This document shows positions 8,171 through 16,306 of a DNA stretch of 64,000 bases, one piece after another (the first letter of the stretch is position 1; the number at the start of each line of letters is the position of its first letter). The notes below the pieces were generated by a model. That model saw only the letters and a list, made by a program, of their open reading frames with translations. It was not told the DNA's origin and searched no databases. Made by a program: the position numbers and the translations under genes. The stretch covers positions 124,001 to 188,000 of the forward strand of contig JABSPZ010000012.1 of NCBI GenBank assembly GCA_013213785.1, written 5' to 3'. Source of the DNA: Henriciella sp. GTDB taxonomy: Bacteria > Pseudomonadota > Alphaproteobacteria > Caulobacterales > Hyphomonadaceae.

Positions 8171-9567
8171 CGGACACAGCAACTCCTCAATCAGATGGTT
8201 TGGTTGGCAGGATCCTTAAAAACGTGGGGTTCCTGTTCGGAGGAAAGACGTCCGCAGTCTTGATCGGCTTGGCGGTGCTCGCGATTGCCGCGCGTGCCCT
8301 AACGATTGAAGAGCTCGGCATTCTATTGCTCTTGCACGCGTTCATCGCATTGATGACAGGAATAGCCACCTTCAAATCCTGGCAGGCCTTGATTCAGTTC
8401 GGTACCAAGCCTTTGGAGCAGGGTGACTTTCCGCAATTCCACCGCCTCCTTCGCTTTACCATCGGTCTCGATATTACAGCGGCTTTTTTCGCGGCGGTTC
8501 TGAGCGTTTCAGCATTTTTGGTTTTTCGGGACCGACTAGGATTGCCTGACGAAGTATTCGGGATCGCGCTTTCTTATTGCCTCCTGTCTGCAACCAACCT
8601 GCGATCGACCCCTTTGGGTGTTTTGCGGTTGTATGACCGGTTTGACCTTATCAGCTTACATGATCAGGCTGTTCCGATTGTTCGGTTGATTGGCGCTAGT
8701 CTGGGCCTGGCGTTTGGCGGCGATCTCACTTGGTTCATTCTGGTTTGGATGGCCGCCGCAGCCGCGACAAACCTTCTGATGCCGATCCTGGCCCTTCGAG
8801 AGCTGGCACGTCGCGGCGCGCTCAAAGGCCTGTTTGCAAAACGTCCGACACTGAAAGCGCCGCGCAAAGGGATATGGCGCTATGTTTGGATGTCGAACAT
8901 CGACGCCACGATCAATCTGGTCGACAAACAGATGCCGACTTTATTGGCTGGCGCATTGCTGGGGCCAGCCTTTGCCGCGCTGTTCAAAATCGCCAGAGAT
9001 GTTTCTGATGTGCTCGGAAAAGGGGCACGCCTCCTCAACCAGGTTCTCTATCCCGAGTTGGTGCGATTGATGATCGCTGGATCCATTTCGCGCGCCATCC
9101 GCATCATCGTTTTCTCGAGCGTCTACTTGTTGGCTGCAGGAATTGCGCTGTCGTTGTTGATCAGTTTCTTTGGACCGTCGCTCTTCGCCGCCGCTTTGGA
9201 CCAGGGCTATGAAAGTGTCGCACCAATTGCCACAATGCTCGTGATTGCCGCAGCTTTGATGGGCGCCACCACCCCGATCTATTCAGGTCTCTATGCGCTC
9301 GGAAACCCTGGCTGGGCAGCGCTGACGCGCGCGCTCGCCGTGACGATTACAATCGTGCTGTTCGTCACGCTCGCGAATACTATGAGAGAGGCAGGGCCTG
9401 GTTGGGCCATGGTTATTGGTTCGGCTTCCGGCTTGCTATTAGCAAGCCTGGTCGCGGTCTTGCGAGCTTATGGCGCGCGCGACGCTTCGGGCCAGGCGGA
9501 TTTGAGCGCTGACGTCAGCGACGAAACAAGCTCTTCATCAGCTGAGCCGCCGGCTAAATCTGGTTGA
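8167..9567 (+). CDS. Polysaccharide-type flippase (MOP superfamily)
   Basis: An integral membrane protein of 466 residues, with about 12 hydrophobic helices and an acidic, serine-rich C-terminal tail. It resembles Wzx/RfbX-type lipid-linked flippases of the MOP superfamily. Typical features are the opening GRILKNVGFLFGGKTSAVLI and a second repeat beginning near VWMSNIDATINLVDKQMP (about residue 240). The start overlaps the upstream NTP transferase gene as ATGA. Lying between two nucleotidyltransferases and a CDP-alcohol phosphotransferase, it probably moves a decorated lipid or glycolipid across the inner membrane. Its last 100 bp overlap the 3' end of the antisense HIT gene. Confidence 0.85.
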   Translation: MTDTATPQSDGLVGRILKNVGFLFGGKTSAVLIGLAVLAIAARALTIEELGILLLLHAFIALMTGIATFKSWQALIQFGTKPLEQGDFPQFHRLLRFTIGLDITAAFFAAVLSVSAFLVFRDRLGLPDEVFGIALSYCLLSATNLRSTPLGVLRLYDRFDLISLHDQAVPIVRLIGASLGLAFGGDLTWFILVWMAAAAATNLLMPILALRELARRGALKGLFAKRPTLKAPRKGIWRYVWMSNIDATINLVDKQMPTLLAGALLGPAFAALFKIARDVSDVLGKGARLLNQVLYPELVRLMIAGSISRAIRIIVFSSVYLLAAGIALSLLISFFGPSLFAAALDQGYESVAPIATMLVIAAALMGATTPIYSGLYALGNPGWAALTRALAVTITIVLFVTLANTMREAGPGWAMVIGSASGLLLASLVAVLRAYGARDASGQADLSADVSDETSSSSAEPPAKSG

Positions 9568-9920
9568 CCGGGCCACCCGCCATCCTCCAGCGTCCAGCTT
9601 TCAAAGGAGGCTGGCTCAGAATAACGAGGGATCACATGATAGTGGACATTAGGGTCGACCATCATCAGCATCAGATAGTTGATTTTCTCATAGCCAAAGG
9701 CGGCAGAGAGAACCTGTTCTATGTCCTTGATAACACGAGCCTGTTCGGTAAAAGCCTGCAATGGCAATTGTGAGAACTGGGTCTCGGGACCATTCGCGAC
9801 CAAGACAAGCGCACCCATTGTGCATTGTTTCGGACGCACCAGAACCGTCCAGTATTCATACGCCGCGATGAGCGTTTCGGGGCCATTGAATTTCAGAAAT
9901 GTGGGATTGTAATCCGTCAT
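9468..9920 (-). CDS. HIT-family nucleotide hydrolase, antisense within the operon
   Basis: A 150-residue HIT-domain protein. The histidine triad region reads NVHYHVIPRYSEPASFES, with the H-x-H-hydrophobic pattern near residue 90. Such proteins hydrolyse or transfer nucleotides (AppppA, AMP-lysine, dinucleoside polyphosphates). The start is the ATG at 9920 (MTDYNPTFLKF). It overlaps by two bases the oppositely oriented ATG at 9919 of the CDP-alcohol phosphotransferase, in the tetramer CATG. The 3' end runs 100 bp antisense under the flippase gene. The sequence conserves a real domain, so it is not a shadow frame. It might recycle nucleotides released by the neighbouring transferases. Confidence 0.8.
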   Translation of the reverse strand: MTDYNPTFLKFNGPETLIAAYEYWTVLVRPKQCTMGALVLVANGPETQFSQLPLQAFTEQARVIKDIEQVLSAAFGYEKINYLMLMMVDPNVHYHVIPRYSEPASFESWTLEDGGWPGQPDLAGGSADEELVSSLTSALKSAWPEASRAP

Positions 9921-11052
9921 GAGCGAGTTCCAAAGCGATCTACCGAATGTTCGACTGGTTGGTGAGCTACCTGTCAAGTTGTGGGGGCTGCCGCTCGACC
10001 AATGGCAAAGCCGAACTTGGATGAAAATGGGCGCAAGTGGCGTTGCTCCTGAGGGTGATTTTTGCGTGGGCAGCGACTGGGTTTTGTCGCCCGCCTTGGC
10101 GAAGAGTCTATTGGCGACTCCGGGCGCCGTTCTTATCGTGAAAGATAAGGATTTGGATCAAGAGCGCGTTGCCGTTGTGCATGGTGCAGCCGGCGCGACA
10201 GAAAAGAGCGCCGCGTTGGTCAATTCTCTCAACCCTGACTGGGACGCGTTGAAGAAAGATGGTCTCACGCCCGGTTGTATGACCGATTTTGTGGGAGATT
10301 ATGATAAGGCCCTGCGGAAACGCGAAGCGCCTTATGCGCTATCCTTGTTTCAAACCACCCCAGCGCAGGTCGAGCGGCGTTTGTTCAAAGGTGCGTACAA
10401 AGGCGTGACCGACCTGGTTACCAAATATGCGTGGCCGGAGCCCGCTCTCCACGTCACTCGATTGTGCGCAAATCTGCGGCTGACGCCCAATATGGTGACC
10501 ACGGCTAGCCTGTTCCTGGTTTGCCTGGCATTTTATTATTTTTGGATTGGCGCATGGATCCCCGGCATCTTGGCTGGGTGGGCTATGACTTTTCTGGATA
10601 CCGTGGATGGCAAGCTCGCGCGAACCACAATGACCTATTCGGCGTGGGGGAATATCTATGATCACGGCATCGATCTGATCCATCCACCTTTTTGGTATTG
10701 GGCGATGTATACGGGGCTATTAGCGACTGGCGTGTCACATCCATGGCTGTTCCCAGCGCTCGTTATCATCCTGGTCGGATATGCGCTTGGCCGCGTCACT
10801 GAAGGGATCTTCATGAGGCGATATGGGTTTCACATCCATGTTTGGCGCCCCGTGGACGCTTTCATGCGGGAGATCACGGCGCGGCGAAATCCGAACCTGC
10901 TTATCTTTATGATTTGCACGCTCTTTGGTGCCCCGCTTTGGGGCGTGATCCTGGTTGCGGCGTGGACCCTAATCTGCGCACCATTCCACATGGTGCGGCT
11001 TGTCCAGGCGTTCGCGACGAAGGCGCCAATTACTTCTTTCATGGATTCATAG
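9919..11052 (+). CDS. CDP-alcohol phosphotransferase with degenerate N-terminal NTP-transferase domain
   Basis: A 377-residue membrane enzyme. Around residue 230 it has the full CDP-alcohol phosphatidyltransferase signature: D-x2-D-G-x2-A-R, then eight residues, G-x3-D-x3-D. Membrane helices surround it. This catalytic core transfers a phospho-alcohol from a CDP-alcohol to a hydroxyl acceptor. The first ~155 residues look like a nucleotidyltransferase domain (VGELPVKLWGLPLDQW then K-x-G-A-S) but lack the LAAGxGxR loop, so they are probably inactive. Fusions of this kind occur in inositol-phosphate transfer enzymes (IPCT-DIPPS). A LicC-like enzyme and a HAD phosphatase follow, fitting synthesis of a phosphorylated head group. 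The acceptor is unknown; ceramide is plausible. Confidence 0.83.
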   Translation: MSEFQSDLPNVRLVGELPVKLWGLPLDQWQSRTWMKMGASGVAPEGDFCVGSDWVLSPALAKSLLATPGAVLIVKDKDLDQERVAVVHGAAGATEKSAALVNSLNPDWDALKKDGLTPGCMTDFVGDYDKALRKREAPYALSLFQTTPAQVERRLFKGAYKGVTDLVTKYAWPEPALHVTRLCANLRLTPNMVTTASLFLVCLAFYYFWIGAWIPGILAGWAMTFLDTVDGKLARTTMTYSAWGNIYDHGIDLIHPPFWYWAMYTGLLATGVSHPWLFPALVIILVGYALGRVTEGIFMRRYGFHIHVWRPVDAFMREITARRNPNLLIFMICTLFGAPLWGVILVAAWTLICAPFHMVRLVQAFATKAPITSFMDS

Positions 11053-11057
11053 GCAAC

Positions 11058-11738
11058 ATGGCTGGCACAGCTTTTTTTGATATGGACCGCACGCTGACGC
11101 GGACCGGAACATGGTCTCGCTTCATGTTCTCAATGAACAAAAATCGTCCGCTCTTCTATCTCAGACTGCCTCTCTTAGGACTGCACGCAATCGCCTACAA
11201 ATTGGGTCTACTGTCGCGCCAATCCGTCAAAGAGCATGGTTTGAGAACACTGACTTGGGCGAAGCGCGATGAGTTAGAGCGCGCTGCCGAACGTTTTGCC
11301 GACGAAGAAGTGCGCAGCGGCCTTAGGCGCCAAACGCTCGCCGTGCTCGGGAAACATCGCGCGGCTGGAGATACGCTCGTTATGGCAACGGCCGCGGCAG
11401 ACTTGGTGGCAAAACCCATCGCTCAGAGGCTTGGTTTCGCGGTCGTGATCAGCACCGAACTCGAATGGTCGGATGATGACCGTATGACGGGCAAGCTTGC
11501 GGGTCCAAACTGTTACGGTGAGGCAAAATTGGATCTTATTCTGGCGTCCGATGCGGAGCACGATTTCAAAAGACCGTCGTCTGGATATAGCGATCACGTC
11601 TCTGACCTTCCGTTTTTGCAATGGGTTGATGACGGCGTGGCTGTAAATCCATCTCGCGGACTAGCGCAAATTGCTGATAAAGCTGGTCTTCGCGTAGAAG
11701 ACTGGGATGTAGAAGATATGGGCGATAAGACCTCATGA
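11058..11738 (+). CDS. HAD-superfamily subfamily IB phosphatase
   Basis: A 226-residue HAD phosphatase. Motif I is FFDMDRTLT with nucleophile Asp8 and acid Asp10. Motif II lies in TLVMATAAAD, motif III Lys is in GEAKLDLI, and motif IV is SDHVSDLPFL. It resembles SerB and phosphatidylglycerophosphatase-type IB enzymes. The ATG at 11058, five bases after the CDP-alcohol phosphotransferase stop, places motif I at the N-terminus; the longer open frame upstream overlaps that gene and reads as noise. It overlaps the next gene as ATGA. After a CDP-alcohol phosphotransferase step, a phosphatase of this type would remove a terminal phosphate from the lipid head group; the substrate is inferred from order only. 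Confidence 0.85.
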   Translation: MAGTAFFDMDRTLTRTGTWSRFMFSMNKNRPLFYLRLPLLGLHAIAYKLGLLSRQSVKEHGLRTLTWAKRDELERAAERFADEEVRSGLRRQTLAVLGKHRAAGDTLVMATAAADLVAKPIAQRLGFAVVISTELEWSDDDRMTGKLAGPNCYGEAKLDLILASDAEHDFKRPSSGYSDHVSDLPFLQWVDDGVAVNPSRGLAQIADKAGLRVEDWDVEDMGDKTS

Positions 11739-12460
11739 GAGCGATAATTTTAGCGGCCGGTCGAGGCTCGCGGCTTTTGCCTTTAACTGAAAATCTTCCC
11801 AAATGCCTGTTGGCCGTTGGTGATACGACGGTGCTTAGCCTTCAACTCGATACGTTAGAAGCTGCTGGCGTCGACGAAGCGATCGTGATTACGGGCTTCA
11901 TGGCCGGTAGCGTTGAGGCAGAGGTCGCAGACCGTCAGGGATCGATGCGCGTGCAAACGCTATTCAACCCATTCTATCAAGTTGCTGATAATCTCGCGAG
12001 TTGTTGGATGGCGCGGGCGTTCATGGATGACGATTTTCTCCTGATCAACGGCGATACATTGATCGAACCAGCGCTTGCGAAAAAAGTGGTTGAGAGCCCC
12101 CAGAACAATATTCAGGTCACCATTGATAAAAAGCCAGAATACGATTCAGACGATATGAAGGTCACGCTGGATGGCACGACTCTAACGGCAATCGGTAAGA
12201 CGCTAAGCGCCGAAGAAACGAATGGCGAGTCGATTGGATTTCTACGTTTTATGGGCGATGGTCCGAAACTGTTCCGCGACAAACTCCATCAAATGATGCG
12301 CACCGGAGACGGTGTTGGAGCTTGGTTCTTAAGCACCATTGATGCGCTGGCGAAAACCGACACGGTCGTTGCCACATACTCGATTGAGGGTATGACTTGG
12401 GCGGAGCTAGATACGATGGAAGACTATTCCGCGATCAAAGCGATTTTCGGATCCTCCTGA
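11735..12460 (+). CDS. LicC-like nucleotidyltransferase (sugar- or choline-phosphate type)
   Basis: A 241-residue NTP transferase with an intact active site: LAAGRGSRL at residues 6-14, the conserved Lys23 in ENLPKCLL, and the metal-binding INGDTLI with Asp107. The pattern resembles phosphocholine cytidylyltransferase (LicC) and inositol-phosphate cytidylyltransferase more than hexose-1-phosphate thymidylyltransferase. It would make the CDP-alcohol used by the phosphotransferase at 9919-11052, whose own N-terminal transferase domain looks dead. The ATG overlaps the preceding TGA. It ends the tightly overlapping part of the operon. Confidence 0.83.
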   Translation: MRAIILAAGRGSRLLPLTENLPKCLLAVGDTTVLSLQLDTLEAAGVDEAIVITGFMAGSVEAEVADRQGSMRVQTLFNPFYQVADNLASCWMARAFMDDDFLLINGDTLIEPALAKKVVESPQNNIQVTIDKKPEYDSDDMKVTLDGTTLTAIGKTLSAEETNGESIGFLRFMGDGPKLFRDKLHQMMRTGDGVGAWFLSTIDALAKTDTVVATYSIEGMTWAELDTMEDYSAIKAIFGSS

Positions 12461-12523
12461 AACGGGGGAGATATTTAACCGCACCAAAATGCGTTGGTCA
12501 GCGAGGTCGCGGAGTCCACACTC

Positions 12524-14116
12524 ATGCTTTGTGACATGAACAAAAATGAGGTTGCTGATGAGTTGCAAACAGAGGTTTGCATCATCGGGGCAGGGGTTGC
12601 TGGACAAACACTCGCGATGCGTCTCACCCAGTTGGGGCGGAAGGTCCTTCTGATTGAGAGCGGTGGAACAGAATACAAATCAGCGACGCAATCATTATCT
12701 GACGGGGATGTCAGCGGTGAGCCATATTATGAGCTAATCACATCGCGTCTGCGCCTGTTCGGGGGAACCGCTGCGATCTGGGGTGGTCGCTGTGCAGAAC
12801 TGGATGAGATCGACTTCGAGAAACGAGAATATGTGCCTCACAGCGGATGGCCGATCGATAAGGCAGAGCTGCAGCCCTATTATCAAAGAGCCTATGACAT
12901 CCTCGGGATTAAAGAACCGGATGCAAAACCGAAATTAGAGCAGGCGGCGCAGACCGAACCTGGGTTCCATCCAGAGACGCTTGATGTGGGTTATTGGCGC
13001 TTCGATGAGAATGGCGAGCGGTTCACGAATACGTCGCGTGGGAATCTCTCTGACGTCAAAATTCTTCTGAATGCGACTCTGACGGAATTGGATGTTTCGG
13101 AGGCTGGTAAAGTGAATTCGGTCACTGTTTCCGGTCGATCGGGCCAGACGAGCAAGGTCATCGCCGACGAGTTTGTTTTGGCGGCCGGAGCGATCGAGAC
13201 AATCCGATTGCTCATGGCCGCGGTTCCTTCGCGGCCAAATGGGTTGGGAAACGCGAACGACCTGCTTGGGCGATACTTCATGGAACACCCTCATGCTCGA
13301 GGGGGAGAAATTGTTTCCGACAAATTGGCGACCACGCTTCGAGCATTGCCGAGAATGAAGCGCTCTAGAGGGAACCGCTATGCTGCCTATGTTCGCCTCT
13401 CTGAAGCTGAGCAGAGAGAACAAGGCGTTCTAAACACAGCGCTGAGCCTGGCGCCGCGTCGTCATGAGGGACGATCTCCCGAACTGGTTCGGTCATTGAA
13501 AGAGAAGCTGAAACACGATCTGCCGAGTACGCGTTTCTGGCGGACGAGCTATAAAAGCTTGAAAGGACTCTCGACGCGTGCGCGGGAGCAGTTGGACCCT
13601 TGGGCCTCTGTTTGGGCGGTGAAACAGTCCGGTAGTAAGCGCGGTCTGTACGCCGTCATTCGAGCCGAGCAAGCTCCAAACGCTGCGAGCAGAATTGTTC
13701 TAAGCGAACGAAAAGATCGATATGGCGTACCCTTCGCGGATTTGGATTGGCGGTTTACCGATCTCGACAAGCAAAGCGTGAAAGCGCTGATGCTAACGCT
13801 TAAGAGTGAATATGAGCGATTGGGCTGGGGTGATGTCCGCTTGGCCGAATGGCTGAATGATGTCTCAAAGAGCTGGAGCTTTGATCCACTCATCTCATCT
13901 CATCCGATTGGCGGCTATCATCATATGGGCGGGACGCGCATGGCGAGCGACGCGTCGACGGGTGTGGTGGACGAGAATTGCCGCCTGTTTGAAAGCCCAA
14001 ACCTCTACATTGCGAGCAGCAGCGTTTTCCCAACAAGCGGATGGGCGAACCCAACACTGACTATCATTGCGCTCGCAGAGCGGCTCGCGGATCACATCCA
14101 TTCGAAGGTAGCCTAA
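12524..14116 (+). CDS. GMC-family FAD oxidoreductase
   Basis: A flavoprotein of 530 residues. The dinucleotide-binding motif IGAGVAG lies at residues 21-27. The GMC-type FGGTAAIWGGRC block follows near residue 80, and the C-terminal domain has the His-containing IGGYHHMGGTRM and the closing FPTSGWANPTLTI. GMC enzymes oxidise alcohols of sugars, sterols or fatty alcohols. I chose ATG 12524 because GGAG at 12511-12514 sits 9 bp upstream; a TTG at 12494 and an ATG at 12536 are alternatives. It lies 63 bp after the head-group genes, so it could oxidise a sphingoid base or head group. No signal peptide, so cytoplasmic. Confidence 0.85.
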   Translation: MLCDMNKNEVADELQTEVCIIGAGVAGQTLAMRLTQLGRKVLLIESGGTEYKSATQSLSDGDVSGEPYYELITSRLRLFGGTAAIWGGRCAELDEIDFEKREYVPHSGWPIDKAELQPYYQRAYDILGIKEPDAKPKLEQAAQTEPGFHPETLDVGYWRFDENGERFTNTSRGNLSDVKILLNATLTELDVSEAGKVNSVTVSGRSGQTSKVIADEFVLAAGAIETIRLLMAAVPSRPNGLGNANDLLGRYFMEHPHARGGEIVSDKLATTLRALPRMKRSRGNRYAAYVRLSEAEQREQGVLNTALSLAPRRHEGRSPELVRSLKEKLKHDLPSTRFWRTSYKSLKGLSTRAREQLDPWASVWAVKQSGSKRGLYAVIRAEQAPNAASRIVLSERKDRYGVPFADLDWRFTDLDKQSVKALMLTLKSEYERLGWGDVRLAEWLNDVSKSWSFDPLISSHPIGGYHHMGGTRMASDASTGVVDENCRLFESPNLYIASSSVFPTSGWANPTLTIIALAERLADHIHSKVA

Positions 14117-14203
14117 GTTCAGCCATCCGTCTGAGCGACAAACCCAAGGTTTACCTTTTCGGGATTAGGCTGATTCAAGGAAACCGAGCGGCTCAAGTAA
14201 ACG

Positions 14204-14905
14204 ATGAACAATTCTGTTCGTGAAACGGACCTGTACGATCCGGTAAAGCGGTTCCTGCAAAACCAGGGATACACCGTAAAAGGTGAGGTGGGCGCCGTAG
14301 ATGTTGTGGCATGTCGCGGTGATGAAACGCCGGTTTTGGTGGAACTAAAAACCGCTTTCTCTCTCTCTTTGTTTCATCAGGCGATAGAGCGACTTGCGCT
14401 CTCAGATTTGATTTACATCGCTGTGCCACACAAGTCTGGTAAGGCGTTTTCCAAATCGCTGAAGCGAAATACTGCGCTTTGTCGGCGGCTTGGCATTGGG
14501 CTGCTTACCGTGCGGTTGAAGGATGGATTTGTGTATCCGCACGCAGACCCAGGGCCATATCAACCACGCTGTTCGAACGTCAAAAAGCAGAGGCTATTGA
14601 AAGAGTTTGCGAAACGCGTCGGCGATCCGAATTCGGGCGGCGCGACACGGCAGGGATTGATTACCGCCTATCGCCAAGATGCGTTGCGATGCCTCAGCTA
14701 CCTTGCCGAGAACGGCGCGACGAAGGCGGCTAATGTTGCGGAAGCAACGGGCGTGGAAACCGCTCAGCGTATTATGGCAGACAATCACTACGGCTGGTTT
14801 GAACGTGTGAAGACCGGAATTTACGCGATTACGCCGGATGGCGCTGTCGCCACGCAAGATTTCAAACATGAAATAACTGAATTGACGAAGCGCCTTAAGG
14901 GGTAA
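14204..14905 (+). CDS. DUF2161 PD-(D/E)XK-like protein
   Basis: A 233-residue soluble protein of the DUF2161 family, predicted to have a PD-(D/E)XK nuclease-like fold. The core is visible as GEVGAVDVVACR, then VLVELKTAF near residue 47, giving the D...E-x-K arrangement. The C-terminal half contains a winged-helix-like segment (AANVAEATGVETAQRIM). The family's substrate is unknown. It follows the GMC gene after 87 bp in the same direction. Its functional link to lipid genes is unclear and may be chance. Confidence 0.82.
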   Translation: MNNSVRETDLYDPVKRFLQNQGYTVKGEVGAVDVVACRGDETPVLVELKTAFSLSLFHQAIERLALSDLIYIAVPHKSGKAFSKSLKRNTALCRRLGIGLLTVRLKDGFVYPHADPGPYQPRCSNVKKQRLLKEFAKRVGDPNSGGATRQGLITAYRQDALRCLSYLAENGATKAANVAEATGVETAQRIMADNHYGWFERVKTGIYAITPDGAVATQDFKHEITELTKRLKG

Positions 14906-15017
14906 TCTCTCTCGTTTGACGCGTTCCCAATCTCGGAGTGTTTCCCCCGCGTGCCTACTTGTGGTCGGGACCATCCTAGCTCAAAATTGTAAGCAGACGC
15001 CGATTGGAGGATTTTTC

Positions 15018-16265
15018 GTGCATACAGATACACCCGACCTGTTTGATCTTGCCATGTCAGAACAAGCTCGGCCGCTTATGGATGCCGTGCTCAAGCATAT
15101 TGAAGATAACGTGGTCCCGATTAGCGAAGAGTTCTTTGCTCTGGATAAAGAAAAAGAAGATCGCTGGTCTTGGCACCCAAGACAGCTGGAGCTACTGGAA
15201 GGGGCGAAAAACAAAGCGAAAGAGTCCGGCCTCTGGAATTTCTTTTTGCCGGAAACTGAATACGGTACGGGCCTAACCAATCTTGATTATGCCTATATCG
15301 CCGCTGAACTCGGTAAGTATCCGCTCGCTTCAGAGTCTTTGAACTGTAGCGCACCAGACACCGGAAACATGGAAGTGTTGGAACGCGTCGGCACACCAGA
15401 GCAACAGGAGAAGTGGCTAAAGCCGCTGCTCAACGGCGAGATCCGCTCAGCCTACGCGATGACGGAGCCGGCATTACCGTCGTCTGATGCCAAAAATATC
15501 TCAACCAGCGCAAAACTGGAGAATGGCGAATGGGTCATCAATGGCGAAAAGTTCTATATCTCCGGCGCTGGAGATCCGCGCTGTAAGATCATGATCGTCA
15601 TGGTCAAAACCAATCCTGACGCCGCTCCCCACAAGCAGCAAAGCCAAATTCTTGTGCCGACAGATACGCCCGGCGTTAAAATACTCGAGGGTATGCAAGT
15701 GTTTGGGGAAGATCATGCGCCTCGCGGTCATATGCATATCGTCTTCGATAATGTTCGTGTGCCGGAAGAGAATATGCTGCTGGGCGAAGGTCGCGGGTTT
15801 GAGATTTCACAGCTCCGCCTTGGGCCAGGTCGTATCCACCACTGTATGCGCTCAATCGGTAAAGCTGAACGCGCGCTCGAGTTGATGGTGAAACGAGGCT
15901 CAACCCGAGAGGCCTTTGGTCGGCCGCTGATCAAACTCGGCGGCAATCTTGAGAAAGTCTCTCGTGCTCGAATTGAAATCAACGCAATGCGCCTCGCCGT
16001 CCTGCAAGCGGCGAAAGCCATGGATGTGCTCGGCAATAAAGAGGCTCGTGTTTATGTGAGCGCTGTTAAAGCGATGGTGCCGGAAAAAGTATGCCAGATC
16101 ATCGATGACGCTATTCAAATTCATGGCGCCACTGGCATCTCGCAGTGGAGTCCGCTCGCGGGCCTCTACACCGACATGCGCCACTTGCGTTTCGCGGATG
16201 GTCCCGACGAGGTGCACCACATGGTTGTCGGCCGCGCAGAAGTTCAGCGTTACGGACTTTGGTAG
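15018..16265 (+). CDS. Acyl-CoA dehydrogenase
   Basis: A flavin-dependent acyl-CoA dehydrogenase of 415 residues. Typical blocks are YAMTEPALPSSDAKNI near residue 137, the INGEKFYISGAGDPRC flavin-contacting strand, and the C-terminal IHGATGISQWSPLA before the helix containing RFADGPDEVHH. I chose the GTG at 15018 because GGAGG at 15006-15010 lies 7 bp upstream and the protein then starts at normal family length. The open frame extends back to 14916 without a ribosome site. It stands alone in its direction and converges with the acyl-CoA synthetase gene, a pairing consistent with fatty acid or sterol side-chain catabolism. Confidence 0.9.
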   Translation: MHTDTPDLFDLAMSEQARPLMDAVLKHIEDNVVPISEEFFALDKEKEDRWSWHPRQLELLEGAKNKAKESGLWNFFLPETEYGTGLTNLDYAYIAAELGKYPLASESLNCSAPDTGNMEVLERVGTPEQQEKWLKPLLNGEIRSAYAMTEPALPSSDAKNISTSAKLENGEWVINGEKFYISGAGDPRCKIMIVMVKTNPDAAPHKQQSQILVPTDTPGVKILEGMQVFGEDHAPRGHMHIVFDNVRVPEENMLLGEGRGFEISQLRLGPGRIHHCMRSIGKAERALELMVKRGSTREAFGRPLIKLGGNLEKVSRARIEINAMRLAVLQAAKAMDVLGNKEARVYVSAVKAMVPEKVCQIIDDAIQIHGATGISQWSPLAGLYTDMRHLRFADGPDEVHHMVVGRAEVQRYGLW

Positions 16266-16306
16266 GTGCGCCAACTATCAATCGGACCGCTAATACAATG
16301 CCGAGA

